A stretch of 39,289 nucleotides of DNA from Streptomyces glaucescens (GCF_002154375.1 NZ_MUND01000296.1:1-39289); one strand, 5' to 3'; numbered from the stretch's first letter, positions 8,182-16,995 are shown. A program made the numbers and translations. Notes: generated from the letters alone by a model not told the origin.

Positions 8182-10005
8182 TTATCGAGGGGACATCGCC
8201 TCCGGCTGGAAGGCGGGCCGGACGACCATCGCCGAGCCGCCGCCCCGCCGTACCGTCTCGGCCGCCGCCAGCCACTTGCCGCCGGGCAGCCGCTGGACGC
8301 CGGTGGCCGCGCCGATCTCGGGGTTGAGGCGGAAGGAGTGCCCGATGCCCTCCAGCTCGGCCCGCAGTGCGCTGTCGTACAGGCCGGGTTCGAGTTCGGT
8401 CTGGGCGGCGTTGCGCTGGCTGGCGCGCGGTGCGGCGATGGCGTCGACGAGCGGCAGGCCGCGGTCGAGGAACCCGGTCAGGGTCTGCAGCACGGTGGTG
8501 ATGATGGTGGAGCCGCCGGGCGAGCCGAGCGCCACCACCGGCCGGTCGTGCCGGTCCAGCACGATCGTCGGCGACATGGAGGACCGGGGCCGCTTGCCCG
8601 GTCCGGGCAGGTTGGGGTCGTGCACGGCCGGGTCGGCGGGGGCGAAGGAGAAGTCGGTCAGCTCGTTGTTGAGCAGGAAGCCGCGGCCCGGCACGGTGAT
8701 GCCGCTGCCGCCGGTCTGCTCGATGGTGAGGGTGTAGGCGACGACGTTGCCCCACTTGTCGGCGACCGTCAGATGGGTGGTGTCCTCGCCCTCGTACGTC
8801 GTGGGCACCGCCGTGCCCCCGGTTCCGCAGGCCGCCGGCCGGCGCGGGTCGCCGGGGGCGAGCGGGCTGGTGAGCACCGCGTCGTCCTTGATGAGGCAGG
8901 CCCGGCTGTCGGCGTACCGCTGCGACAGCAGTTCCTTCGTCGGTACGTCCTCGAAGGCGGGGTCACCGACCCAGCGCCCGCGGTCGGCGAAGGCGATCCG
9001 GCTGGCCTCGATGTAGCGGTGCAGGTACCGCGCCTGGCTCGCCTTCGACAGGTCGGTGCGTTCCAGGATGTTGAGGGCTTCGCCGACCGTGGTGCCGCCG
9101 GAGGAGGAGGGTGCCATGGAGTAGACGTCGAGTCCGCGGTACGAGGTCCGGCTGGGCGCCTGGAGCCTGACGCGGTAGGCGGCCAGGTCCTTCTCGGACA
9201 GGTCGCCGGGACGGGCGTTCCAGCCCGAGGCCGGGTCCACGGGCGGCTTGTTCACCGTGTCGGCGATGTCCTCGGCGAGGTCGCCCCGGTAGAGCGCGCC
9301 GACGCCCTTGCGGGCCAGTTCCTCGTAGGTGCGGGCCAGATCGGGGTTCTTGAAGGTGGAGCCGACGACCGGCAGCTTCCCGTCCGGCAGGAACAGCTCG
9401 GCGGTGTCGGGGAAGTGGCGGAACCGGGTCTCGTTGGCGGCGGTCTGGGCGCGGAAGGTGGGGTCGACGGTGAAGCCGTCGCGGGCCAGCCGTACGGCGG
9501 GCTTCAGCAGGGCGCCGAGCCGCTTGCTGCCCCACTTGTCGAGGGCGGTGCGCCAGGTGGCGGGTGTGCCGGGGGTGCCGACGGCGAGGCCGCTGCTGAC
9601 GGCCTCGGCGAAGGGGATCGGCTTGCCGTTCTCCAGGAAGAGGCCGGAGTCGGCGGTGAGCGGGGCGGTCTCGCGGCCGTCGACGGTGTGCACAGTGCGG
9701 GAGCGGGCGTCGTAGTAGACGAAGTAGCCGCCTCCGCCGATGCCCGCGGAGTAGGGCTCGGTGACGCCGAGGGCGGCGGCGGTGGCGACGGCCGCGTCCA
9801 CCGCGTTGCCGCCGTTCCGCAGCACCTCGATGCCGGCGGCGGAGGCGTCCGGGTCGACGCTGGCGACGGCGCCGCCCCAGCCGGCGGCGACCGGGACCTT
9901 CCCGGGCGGGGTGGGCGGGGCGGCGGGTGGCGCTGCGGCCCCCACCGACACCACCGCGGCCGAGACCGCGAGGACGGACAGCTTTCGTGCGACAGGACGA
10001 CGCAT
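8182..10005 (-). CDS. ggt: Secreted gamma-glutamyltransferase
   Basis: The product is about 607 residues with a Sec-type signal peptide (basic MRRPVARK, then a hydrophobic core, cleavage near residue 25-30). It is the full length expected for the Ntn-hydrolase gamma-glutamyltransferase family. The large subunit carries RNGGNAVDAAVA near 63. The autoprocessing site is at EGEDTTHLTV, with Thr409 as the likely catalytic nucleophile that becomes the N-terminus of the small subunit. SSSGGTT and GSPGGSTI glycine motifs are present. It hydrolyses or transfers the gamma-glutamyl group of glutathione or poly-gamma-glutamyl compounds outside the cell. GGAGG lies four bases before the ATG. The next gene is divergent. 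Confidence 0.93.
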   Translation of the reverse strand: MRRPVARKLSVLAVSAAVVSVGAAAPPAAPPTPPGKVPVAAGWGGAVASVDPDASAAGIEVLRNGGNAVDAAVATAAALGVTEPYSAGIGGGGYFVYYDARSRTVHTVDGRETAPLTADSGLFLENGKPIPFAEAVSSGLAVGTPGTPATWRTALDKWGSKRLGALLKPAVRLARDGFTVDPTFRAQTAANETRFRHFPDTAELFLPDGKLPVVGSTFKNPDLARTYEELARKGVGALYRGDLAEDIADTVNKPPVDPASGWNARPGDLSEKDLAAYRVRLQAPSRTSYRGLDVYSMAPSSSGGTTVGEALNILERTDLSKASQARYLHRYIEASRIAFADRGRWVGDPAFEDVPTKELLSQRYADSRACLIKDDAVLTSPLAPGDPRRPAACGTGGTAVPTTYEGEDTTHLTVADKWGNVVAYTLTIEQTGGSGITVPGRGFLLNNELTDFSFAPADPAVHDPNLPGPGKRPRSSMSPTIVLDRHDRPVVALGSPGGSTIITTVLQTLTGFLDRGLPLVDAIAAPRASQRNAAQTELEPGLYDSALRAELEGIGHSFRLNPEIGAATGVQRLPGGKWLAAAETVRRGGGSAMVVRPAFQPEAMSPR

Positions 10006-10087
10006 CCCACCTCCAGAGAAAGGCCGTTCGGGCAGCGTAGTCCATGACCATGGGCACGTCAGGAGCACCCGGCTACGATGCCCGGCC

Positions 10088-10837
10088 ATGAACGACGACG
10101 TGCGCAACATCGTCCTCGGTGTACTGGCGACCGGCATCAGCGCCGCGCTGGGCTGGTTCACCCGTACGTACCTCTGGAAGCGCCGGCTCCGCCGCAAGCA
10201 GGCGTTCTTCGGGCTGCCGGACGCCTCGGAGGCCCTGCTGGTGGTCAACCGGAACGCCGCCGGGCCCGAAATGGCGGTGATGCGCCATGACGTGTTCGCG
10301 CTGCTGGAACTCGCCGCGCTGATCAAGGACTGCCGGGCGCACGCGCAGGTGCTGCCGCACGACACGGCCCGTCAGGGCTTCGGGGAGCGCACCGAGTTCT
10401 GCGTGGGCGGCCCGGCCTCCAACCGTCGGATGGCCGCGCACCTGTCGTCGCTGCTGCCCGGCGTGCGGGTGAACACCGACGCCGAACCGGGCCCGGAGCG
10501 CGGCGCCTTCCAGATCGGCTCCGAGCGCCACCGCCTGGACCTGGGCCGGACCGAGTACGTGCTGCTCTCCCGGCTCACCGTGGACCACAGCCACGGCGAC
10601 CGGCCGGTGTTCCTCTTCTGCGGCCAGACCGCCATCACCAACCAGGCCGCCACCCGCTACCTCGCCCGCAACCACGAGCGCTTGTCCCGCAAGTACCGCA
10701 CGGGTTCCTTCGTGCTGCTGCTGAAGGTGGTCAACTCGCAGGCGTACGGGCCGGACGTGGTGGAGCTGGTGGCGGACGTGACCCGGGCGGCGCGGGCGCC
10801 GCTGCCGACGGCACCGCGGCCGTCTGCCCTTCAATGA
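10088..10837 (+). CDS. Unknown membrane-anchored protein
   Basis: The product is about 249 residues. One N-terminal membrane segment (about residues 7-24) is followed by a basic stretch (KRRLRRK), so the rest is probably cytoplasmic. The soluble part has alternating strands and helices (for example LLVVNRNA, YVLLSRLTVD, PVFLFCGQTA, SFVLLLKVV) and a glycine turn, VGGPASNRRMAAHL, resembling a Rossmann-like nucleotide-sensing fold. I cannot assign a family. A TACGAT -10-like hexamer lies eight bases before the ATG and there is no ribosome site, so the mRNA may be leaderless. It is divergent from the gamma-glutamyltransferase gene. Confidence 0.75.
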   Translation: MNDDVRNIVLGVLATGISAALGWFTRTYLWKRRLRRKQAFFGLPDASEALLVVNRNAAGPEMAVMRHDVFALLELAALIKDCRAHAQVLPHDTARQGFGERTEFCVGGPASNRRMAAHLSSLLPGVRVNTDAEPGPERGAFQIGSERHRLDLGRTEYVLLSRLTVDHSHGDRPVFLFCGQTAITNQAATRYLARNHERLSRKYRTGSFVLLLKVVNSQAYGPDVVELVADVTRAARAPLPTAPRPSALQ

Positions 10838-10839
10838 TT

Positions 10840-10901
10840 GTTACTTTCACGTAACTTACCGACGGGTTCTTGCCGGTGAGGCCCCGAGGTTACCGTCGGG
10901 T
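10840..10901 (+). promoter_or_regulatory. Candidate operator cluster upstream of secreted hydrolase
   Basis: GTTACTTTCACGTAAC at 10840-10855 is an inverted repeat with five-base arms and a six-base spacer. TTACCGACGGGT (10856-10867) is repeated at 10890-10901 with one mismatch, 34 bp apart; its CCGACGG and CCGTCGG cores are also inverted relative to each other. The cluster ends 31 bp before the hydrolase start, so it probably covers the promoter. The binding protein is unknown. Confidence 0.45.
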
Positions 10902-10932
10902 CACTTTTGTTGACACGAGTGAGGAGTGACCC

Positions 10933-12501
10933 GTGAGACCTCATCGCAAGGCCCTGCGCACGACCGCCGTGGGCGCCATCTCCGCGGCCCTGGTCGCCGC
11001 GGGCACCCTCACCACCGCCCCCGCGGCCCATGCCGCGCCGCCGAGCGTAGGGTTCGTCGACATCGCCGGTGACGGCGGTACGACGCTCAAGGCGAACGTC
11101 GTCACCCCCTCGGGCGCCGACGGCCCGCGGCGCCACCCGCTGATCGTGCTGCCCACGAGCTGGGCCACGCCGCAGATCGAGTACCTGGCGCAGGCGCAGA
11201 GGCTCGCCGACTCCGGCTATGTGGTCGTCACCTACAACGTGCGCGGGTTCTGGCAGTCCGGCGGCCATATCGAAGTCGCCGGCCCACCTGACATAGCGGA
11301 CGCGTCCCGCGTCATCGACTGGGCCTTGGCCCACACCCCGGCCGACCCGGGCAAGGTCGGCATGGCGGGCGTCTCCTACGGCGCCGGCATCAGCCTGCTG
11401 ACCGCCGCGCACGACGAGCGGGTCAAGGCGGTCGCCGCGCTCAGCGGCTGGGCCGACCTGATCGACTCCATCTACTCCGGCCGCACCCAGCACGCCCAGG
11501 CCGCCGCCCTGCTCCAGGGCGCGGGCGGCGTCACCGGCCGGCCGAGCGCCGAACTCCAGGAGGTCCTCCGCCACTTCTTCGCCTCCGACCTGGACAAGGA
11601 GGACGAGATGCTCGCCTGGGGGAAGAAGCGCTCCCCCGCCTCGTACGTCGACCGGATCAACGACCACGGCACGGCGGTCATGCTCGCCAACGCCTGGGGC
11701 GACACCGTCTTCCCGCCGAACCAGTACGCGGACTTCTACGAGAAGCTGACCGGCCCGAAGAGACTCCAGCTGCGGCCCGGCGACCACGCGACCGCAGAGG
11801 CGACCGGCCTGCTCGGACTGCCCAACGACGTGTGGACCGACACCGGGCGCTGGTTCGACCACCACCTCAAGGGCGAGGACAACGGCGTCGACCGCGAGCA
11901 GCCGGTGCGGCTCAGGTCCCGTTCCGGAGGGGGCTACGAGGGCTACCCGGACTGGAAGTCGGTCGCCGCGACCGAGCGGAAGATCGCCCTCGGCGGCACC
12001 ACCACCATCGCCGCGAACGTCAACTCCGGGGCGGACGGCGGGATCGTCCTGCTGTCCAGTGTGCTGGACCAGATCGCCCGGCTCCCCCCGGTCGCCTCGA
12101 TCCCCCTGCTCCCCCGCCGTTGGGCCGCCGTCTGGCAGTCCGGGAAGTACCCCACCGCCCAACGGGTGCGCGGCACCGCGCGGCTGCACACCACGCTCAC
12201 CCCGACCAAGGAGAGCGGAACCCTCGTCGCGTACCTGTACGACGTGGGCCCGCTCGGCCTCGGCAAGCTGGTCAGCAACGCGCCGTACACCTTCCACGGG
12301 CGGACGCCCGGAAAGCCGTTCGGTGTCGACCTGGAGCTGTTCTCCACGGCCTACGACGTCCCGGCAGGGCATCGGCTCGCCCTGGTCGTCGACACGGTCG
12401 ACCCGCTCTACATCGAGCACAACCCGTCCGGCGCACGGCTGACCTTCTCCTCGCCCGCGAACGACCCGTCATACGTGTCGATTCCGCTGCGCGAGCAGTG
12501 A
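10933..12501 (+). CDS. Secreted CocE/NonD (X-Pro dipeptidyl-peptidase-like) hydrolase
   Basis: The product is about 522 residues with a signal peptide ending near AAHA-A (residue ~35). The alpha/beta-hydrolase domain has the nucleophile elbow GVSYG with Ser148, an Asp near 257 (NAWGDTVFPP) and a His near 285 (RPGDHAT), so the triad is complete. The C-terminal third (from about 330) is a beta-rich jelly-roll as in PepX/CocE enzymes. The likely reaction is cleavage of a peptide or ester outside the cell; X-Pro specificity is not provable here. The start is GTG with GAGGAG six bases upstream, and candidate operators lie just before it. Confidence 0.87.
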   Translation: MRPHRKALRTTAVGAISAALVAAGTLTTAPAAHAAPPSVGFVDIAGDGGTTLKANVVTPSGADGPRRHPLIVLPTSWATPQIEYLAQAQRLADSGYVVVTYNVRGFWQSGGHIEVAGPPDIADASRVIDWALAHTPADPGKVGMAGVSYGAGISLLTAAHDERVKAVAALSGWADLIDSIYSGRTQHAQAAALLQGAGGVTGRPSAELQEVLRHFFASDLDKEDEMLAWGKKRSPASYVDRINDHGTAVMLANAWGDTVFPPNQYADFYEKLTGPKRLQLRPGDHATAEATGLLGLPNDVWTDTGRWFDHHLKGEDNGVDREQPVRLRSRSGGGYEGYPDWKSVAATERKIALGGTTTIAANVNSGADGGIVLLSSVLDQIARLPPVASIPLLPRRWAAVWQSGKYPTAQRVRGTARLHTTLTPTKESGTLVAYLYDVGPLGLGKLVSNAPYTFHGRTPGKPFGVDLELFSTAYDVPAGHRLALVVDTVDPLYIEHNPSGARLTFSSPANDPSYVSIPLREQ

Positions 12502-13066
12502 TCGGCGGCCGCGGCCGGACGGCTCGGCTCCGGGTACTGCTGCCCCCTACGGTCCGCGCATCCCGACGCAGATCGGCGAGACCATCCTCGCCACGGGGAT
12601 GAACGGCACATCGTAGTCGAGATCTGAAGGACCGGTCATGGCCACCCGGTGGATGCGCCCGGACCGACGGGGTGTCCACCGGGTGCCGGGCGCACGGGTG
12701 GCAGGGACCACGGGCGCGTGCTCCCTGCTCAGCGGTGGGGGACCCTGGCGCAGAGAACGCGGGCGCGCTCGCCGCGGGGCGCGGTGAAGGACTCGCCGGC
12801 AAGGGAGACGTGCGGCTCCCCGTTGTCCTTGCTGACGTCTCCCGGCTCGATCAACGGATCGACGACCATGCTCAGCGCTACCCACTTTCGGCTGTGTCGT
12901 GGTTGCCGCAAGCTATCCACCCCGGGACGCGGCGAAGACGCGACACGCACCTTTCGAGCATTAGCCTTATTTACACCAACCCTCCGGTGCGGGCGCCCGA
13001 TTCAGGCCTCCGTCCCAGGCCTCGGTCTCGGGCCTCCGCCTGGCATCCCCGCCCCGGATCTCCGCC
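12502..13066. other. 565-bp gap with two short minus-strand reading frames, no recognised gene
   Basis: Two minus-strand frames have protein-like composition. One is 30 codons at 12550-12639 (begins MTGPSDLDYDVPF, ends VGMRGP). The other is 46 codons at 12729-12869 (begins MVVDPLIEPGDV, ends CARVPHR). Neither has a strong ribosome site, though GGGTGG precedes the first by two bases. GGGAGACGT at 12803-12811 is repeated inverted at 12835-12843. The reading frames may be remnants of a lost gene or small peptides. Confidence 0.35.
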
Positions 13067-13474
13067 TCACGCCCCCGCGATCTCCGCGTACAGCTGGGAG
13101 AGTTCCGGCACCCCGGAGGCCGCCCACTCCTGACCGGCGGCCACCACGTCGGCCTCGCGCCCCGAGGGCAGCAGGATGACCGGCTGGCCGTCCGAGCGGA
13201 TCCCCCAGGCGGCGCCGGGCACGGTCCGCACCACCACGGTGCCCAGGTACAGCCCCGCGTCGTTGCCCAGCCGGAGCAGCGTCTCCGCGTCGTCCCGCCA
13301 GCGCGGCGGCAGCTGGTCCAGCGCCTCCAGCGAGGCCGCCGTGTCGTCCAGCCGGACCCCCGCCTGGCCCGCCTGGGACCGCAGCAGCTCGCATTCGGCC
13401 AGGAGTTCCGCGATGCCCGCGGGGTCGACAGCCTCCCGCGTGCTGCGCCGGCCGCCCAGAAAAGGGATGTTCAT
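13067..13474 (-). CDS. DUF6278-like hypothetical protein
   Basis: The product is about 135 residues, soluble and without a signal peptide. It starts MNIPFLGGRRSTREAV, continues with amphipathic helices, then a beta-rich section with WGIRSDGQPVILLPSG and a C-terminal helix ending AEIAGA. It resembles the small Streptomyces family DUF6278, whose function is unknown; that assignment is from memory of the family. A weak GGA lies just upstream of the ATG. It is divergent from the SGNH hydrolase gene, with a shared 172-bp intergenic region. Confidence 0.7.
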   Translation of the reverse strand: MNIPFLGGRRSTREAVDPAGIAELLAECELLRSQAGQAGVRLDDTAASLEALDQLPPRWRDDAETLLRLGNDAGLYLGTVVVRTVPGAAWGIRSDGQPVILLPSGREADVVAAGQEWAASGVPELSQLYAEIAGA

Positions 13475-13575
13475 ACTTCCAGCCTGACATTCGTACCGGC
13501 GTACGCACCACAGGGCACGCGGACGGTCCCGGCCACGCGTCCGGGCGGTTTCACGCCGTGTTCGCGCCCCGTTCG

Positions 13576-13604
13576 TTGACGACGCGCGGAGCCCTCTCTA
13601 GCTT
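13576..13604 (+). promoter_or_regulatory. Probable sigma70-type promoter for SGNH hydrolase
   Basis: TTGACG (13576-13581) and TAGCTT (13599-13604) are separated by 17 bp. They lie about 43 bp upstream of the chosen GTG start of the hydrolase, matching the HrdB-type consensus. Confidence 0.55.
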
Positions 13605-13646
13605 CACAGAGCGATGCTCGTGTCGCTGTGTCGGGAGGTCCGGTTG

Positions 13647-15464
13647 GTGCGTCGAGGCGTGCGAGGGGTCGCCGTCGTCCTGCTCCTGGTCGCGTCCGTG
13701 CTCCCGACGGGCGCCGCCGCCCGGACCGGCATCGAGCGACCGGCCGAACCCGTGCTCCAGACGGACGCCGCCGCCCGGACCGGCATCGGGCGGCCGGCCG
13801 AGCCCCGGCCACTCACCCAGCTGTTCGACAACACCGCCGTCAGCGACGACGCCCGCCCCGCCGAGGCGGACTTCGACGGCACCGGCGCCTCCCTGTCCGC
13901 GCGGGACCTCGCCGCGGCCGGCTGGACCCCCGGCCGCGTCCTCACCGTGCAGGGCGCCCGGCTCACCTGGCCGAAGCGGGCCGCGGGCGAGCCGGACAAC
14001 GTCGTCGCCGACGGGCAGACGGTACGGGTGAGCGGCCGCGGCGACGCCCTCGCCTTCCTGGTCGCGGGCACCGCGGGCCAGGACGTCACCGGCTCCGGCA
14101 CGGTCGGCTACGCCGACGGCTCCGCCTCCCCGTACGTGCTGACCGCCCCCGACTGGCGCCGGGGACCGCTCGCCACCAAGGCGGTGGCCCTGCCGCACAT
14201 CAACACCCCCGGCGGCCCGCTCGCCGAACGAGCCCGGCTGTACGTCGTCACCGTGCCCGTCGAGCCGGGCCGCCCGGTCACCTCGGTACGGCTGCCGCGC
14301 GCGGCCGGACTGCATGTGTTCGCGGTGTCGGTGCGGGCGCGCACGGCGGGCTGGACCGGCAGCTGGGCGGCGGCGACCTCCGGGTACCTGAGCGTCGGCC
14401 CGTGGACCGACCGCACGCTGCGCCTGGTGGTGCACACCTCGGCTGGCGGCCCCCGGGTGCGGCTGCGGTTCGACAACACCTTCGCCGCCACGCCGGTGCG
14501 GATCGGCAGCGTCACGGTCGCGCTGCGGGCGAAGGGCGCCGCGGCACTCGGCACACCGGCGCGGGTGACGTTCGGCGGCGCGGCGGGCACGCAGATCGCC
14601 GCGGGCGCGCAGGCCTACAGCGACCCCGTCGGCTTCGAGGTGCCGCCGGACAGCGATCTCCTGGTCAGCTTCCACCTTCCCGGCACGGTCCCGGCGGCCC
14701 CCGTGCACCGGCTCGCGCTGCAGCGGTCGTACGTCAGCGAGCCCGGCGACCACACGGCCGACAGGGCGGCGACCGCGTACACCACGGTCCTCACCAGCTG
14801 GCCGCTGCTGACCGGGGTGGACGTGGGCGGCGGACCGGGATCGGTGGTGGCGCTCGGTGACTCGATCACCGACGGGGCCCGCTCGACAGTGGACGCCAAC
14901 CGACGCTGGCCGGACGTGCTGGCCCGGCGGCTGGCGGCCCGCACGGGGGTGCCGCGCTACGGGGTGCTCAACCAGGGCATCTCGGCGAACCGCGTGGTCA
15001 CCGACCGCTACCCGGGCGACGGGATCTCCACCGACTCCGGCGGGGTGAGCGCCCTGCACCGGCTCGACCGGGACGTGTTCGCCCAGACCTCGGCCCGCAC
15101 GCTGATCGTCCTCGAGGGCGTCAACGACCTGCGCACGGGCGCCACCGCGGGCGCGGTGACCGCCGGGCTGCGGAAGATCGCCGAGCGGGCGCACGCGCGC
15201 GGGCTGCGCGTGCTGGCGGCGACGATCCTGCCCTGCGGGGGCGAGGTCCACTGCACGCCCGCCGTCGACGCCGAGCGGGTGGCGGTCAACGACTGGATCC
15301 GCCGCGCCGGGGTGTTCGACGGGGTGCTCGACTTCGACGCGGTGATCCGGGACCCGGCGCATCCGTCCCGGATGCTCCCCGCCTACGACAGCGGGGACCA
15401 TCTGCACCCGGGCGACGCCGGGCTCTCGGCCATGGCCGAGTCGGTGGACCTGCGGCTGCTGTGA
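13647..15464 (+). CDS. Secreted SGNH/GDSL-family hydrolase
   Basis: The product is about 605 residues. I start it at GTG 13647, which has GGGAGG eight bases upstream and gives a clean signal peptide (VRRGVRGVAVVLLLVASV); an upstream ATG at 13614 has no such site. A beta-rich N-terminal region of ~380 residues precedes the SGNH domain. That domain has Ser406 in GDSITDG, the block II Gly in NQGISANR, the block III Asn in EGVNDLR, and the Asp/His pair in SGDHLHP. The length and layout fit large Streptomyces GDSL esterases that act on carbohydrate or lipid esters outside the cell. Just after the signal peptide an 18-residue segment is duplicated. Confidence 0.9.
   Translation: MRRGVRGVAVVLLLVASVLPTGAAARTGIERPAEPVLQTDAAARTGIGRPAEPRPLTQLFDNTAVSDDARPAEADFDGTGASLSARDLAAAGWTPGRVLTVQGARLTWPKRAAGEPDNVVADGQTVRVSGRGDALAFLVAGTAGQDVTGSGTVGYADGSASPYVLTAPDWRRGPLATKAVALPHINTPGGPLAERARLYVVTVPVEPGRPVTSVRLPRAAGLHVFAVSVRARTAGWTGSWAAATSGYLSVGPWTDRTLRLVVHTSAGGPRVRLRFDNTFAATPVRIGSVTVALRAKGAAALGTPARVTFGGAAGTQIAAGAQAYSDPVGFEVPPDSDLLVSFHLPGTVPAAPVHRLALQRSYVSEPGDHTADRAATAYTTVLTSWPLLTGVDVGGGPGSVVALGDSITDGARSTVDANRRWPDVLARRLAARTGVPRYGVLNQGISANRVVTDRYPGDGISTDSGGVSALHRLDRDVFAQTSARTLIVLEGVNDLRTGATAGAVTAGLRKIAERAHARGLRVLAATILPCGGEVHCTPAVDAERVAVNDWIRRAGVFDGVLDFDAVIRDPAHPSRMLPAYDSGDHLHPGDAGLSAMAESVDLRLL
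13698..13805 (+). repeat. 54-bp tandem duplication inside SGNH hydrolase gene
   Basis: Two adjacent 54-bp units (13698-13751 and 13752-13805) differ at only a few positions. They encode VLPTGAAARTGIERPAEP and VLQTDAAARTGIGRPAEP. The duplication is in frame and lies at the signal-peptide cleavage region and start of the mature protein. Confidence 0.85.
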
Positions 15465-15490
15465 CCGTGCGGCCGCGGTGACCCGGCGTC

Positions 15491-16270
15491 CTACACGTCC
15501 AGGTCGACGACGACCGGCGCGTGGTCCGAGGCGCCCTTGCCCTTGCGCTCCTCACGGTCGACGTAGGCGTCCTTGACGGCCCCGGCGAACGGCTGGTTGC
15601 CGTAGACCAGGTCGATACGCATGCCGCGGTTCTTGGGGAAGCAGAGCTGGCGGTAGTCCCAGTAGGTGAACGGGTGGTCGTACTTCAGGGGGCGCGGCAC
15701 CACGTCGTTCAGGCCCGCCTCGCGCAGGGCGGCGAGGGCGGCGCGCTCGGCCGGGGTGACGTGCGTGGAGCCCTCGAAGGCGGCCGGGTCGAAGACGTCG
15801 TCGTCGGTCGGGGCCACGTTGTAGTCGCCCATGACGGCGAAGGGGCGGCTGCCTGCGGCGTCCCCCGCGACGGCGGCCCGCAGGGCCTCGAACCACTGGA
15901 GCTTGTACGCGTAGTGCGGGTGCTCCACCTCGCGGCCGTTCGGCACGTACACCGACCAGACGCGGACCGGGCCGCAGGTCGCGGAGATGGCGCGGGGCTC
16001 CACCGCGCCGTCGAAGCCGGGGTCGCCGGGCAGGCCCTTGACCACGTCCTCGATGCCGACGCGGGAGAGCACCGCCACGCCGTTCCAGCGGCCCGTGGCG
16101 TGCACCGCCGCCTCGTAGCCGAGGTCGCGCAGCTGGTCGAACGGGAACTGCTCCTCGGCGACCTTGGCCTCCTGGAGGCAGAGCACGTCGGTGCCGCTGC
16201 TCTCCAGCCAGGCCAGCAGCCTCGGCAGGCGGGCGGTGATCGAGTTCACGTTCCAGGTCGCGATGCGCAT
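15491..16270 (-). CDS. xth: Exodeoxyribonuclease III
   Basis: The product is about 259 residues, the normal length for the EEP (endonuclease/exonuclease/phosphatase) family. Motifs: N-terminal MRIATWNVNSI, metal-binding LQEAK (Glu34), GDYNVAP, and C-terminal SDHAPVVVDLDV with the catalytic His. The product cleaves the backbone at abasic sites and removes 3' blocking groups in base-excision repair. It is the last of three minus-strand genes with gaps of 33 and 50 bp, so it is probably cotranscribed with the metallo-hydrolase and PcaDC-like genes. It converges on the SGNH hydrolase with a 26-bp gap. Confidence 0.94.
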   Translation of the reverse strand: MRIATWNVNSITARLPRLLAWLESSGTDVLCLQEAKVAEEQFPFDQLRDLGYEAAVHATGRWNGVAVLSRVGIEDVVKGLPGDPGFDGAVEPRAISATCGPVRVWSVYVPNGREVEHPHYAYKLQWFEALRAAVAGDAAGSRPFAVMGDYNVAPTDDDVFDPAAFEGSTHVTPAERAALAALREAGLNDVVPRPLKYDHPFTYWDYRQLCFPKNRGMRIDLVYGNQPFAGAVKDAYVDREERKGKGASDHAPVVVDLDV

Positions 16271-16320
16271 GCCTCACAACCTACCCGGCGCCACTGACAA
16301 CGCGGCCCGCCCGGGCTGCC

Positions 16321-16962
16321 TCACACGTCGGCGGACTCGCCCGGCGTCAGCCGCAGGTGCTCCGAGCCGCCCAGGGCGCCGATCTGACGGTCGTAGATCG
16401 GGCGGGCGAGGTCGGTGAGGAGCGCGTCGTGGATGTCGTAGGCGCGCCTCGGCCGGACCTCGCGGACGTAGTCGATGACCTCGGAGATCTTGCTCCACGG
16501 GGCCATCACCGGCAGCAGCAGCGTCTCCACCGGGTGGTCGGGGACGGTGAGGGCGTCGCCGGGGTGAAAGACCTTCCCGCCGTCGATCAGATAGCCGACG
16601 TTGGTGATGCGCGGGATGTCCGGGTGGATCACCGCGTGCAGCTCACCGTGCACCTGCACGTCGAAGCCCGCGGCCGTGAAGGTGTCGCCGTGGCCGACGG
16701 TGTGCACCCGCCCGGGGAACGCCGCCGAGATCCGCTCCGCGACCGACTTCAGGGTCCAGATCTCGGCGGCCGGACTGGCCTCCAGGCCGGCCCGCAGCCG
16801 GCCCTCGTCGAAGTGGTCGGGGTGCTCGTGCGTGACGAGGATCGCGTCCGCGCCGACGGTGGCGTCCGCCTCGGTGAACCCGCCGGGGTCGAGGACGAGC
16901 GTGCGCCCGTCCTTCTCCAGACGGACGCAGGCGTGCGACTTCTTCGTGAGCTTCAGCTTCAT
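16321..16962 (-). CDS. Metallo-beta-lactamase-fold hydrolase (UlaG-like)
   Basis: The product is about 213 residues, cytoplasmic. The metal-binding motif THEHPDHFD lies near residue 44. Further ligands probably come from GELHAVIHPD and HPGDAL, and ARPIYD is near the end. The short length and sequence MKLKLTKKSHACVRLE fit the MBL-fold group related to UlaG/YtkL L-ascorbate-6-phosphate lactonase-like enzymes. The substrate is not clear. AGGA precedes the ATG. It is between the PcaDC-like gene (33 bp upstream) and exonuclease III (50 bp downstream) on the same strand. Confidence 0.87.
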   Translation of the reverse strand: MKLKLTKKSHACVRLEKDGRTLVLDPGGFTEADATVGADAILVTHEHPDHFDEGRLRAGLEASPAAEIWTLKSVAERISAAFPGRVHTVGHGDTFTAAGFDVQVHGELHAVIHPDIPRITNVGYLIDGGKVFHPGDALTVPDHPVETLLLPVMAPWSKISEVIDYVREVRPRRAYDIHDALLTDLARPIYDRQIGALGGSEHLRLTPGESADV

Positions 16963-16995
16963 GGAGCCATCCTGCCGCCCGACGGGAACGGGTGC

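Noticed and set aside
8059..10047. A 662-codon open frame on the plus strand
   Set aside because: It is opposite a complete gamma-glutamyltransferase. The composition (Gly/Val/Arg) is typical of an antisense frame in high-GC DNA.
12550..12639. The 30-codon frame as a peptide natural-product precursor
   Set aside because: No modifying enzyme, transporter or protease gene is next to it, and it has no recognised leader motif.
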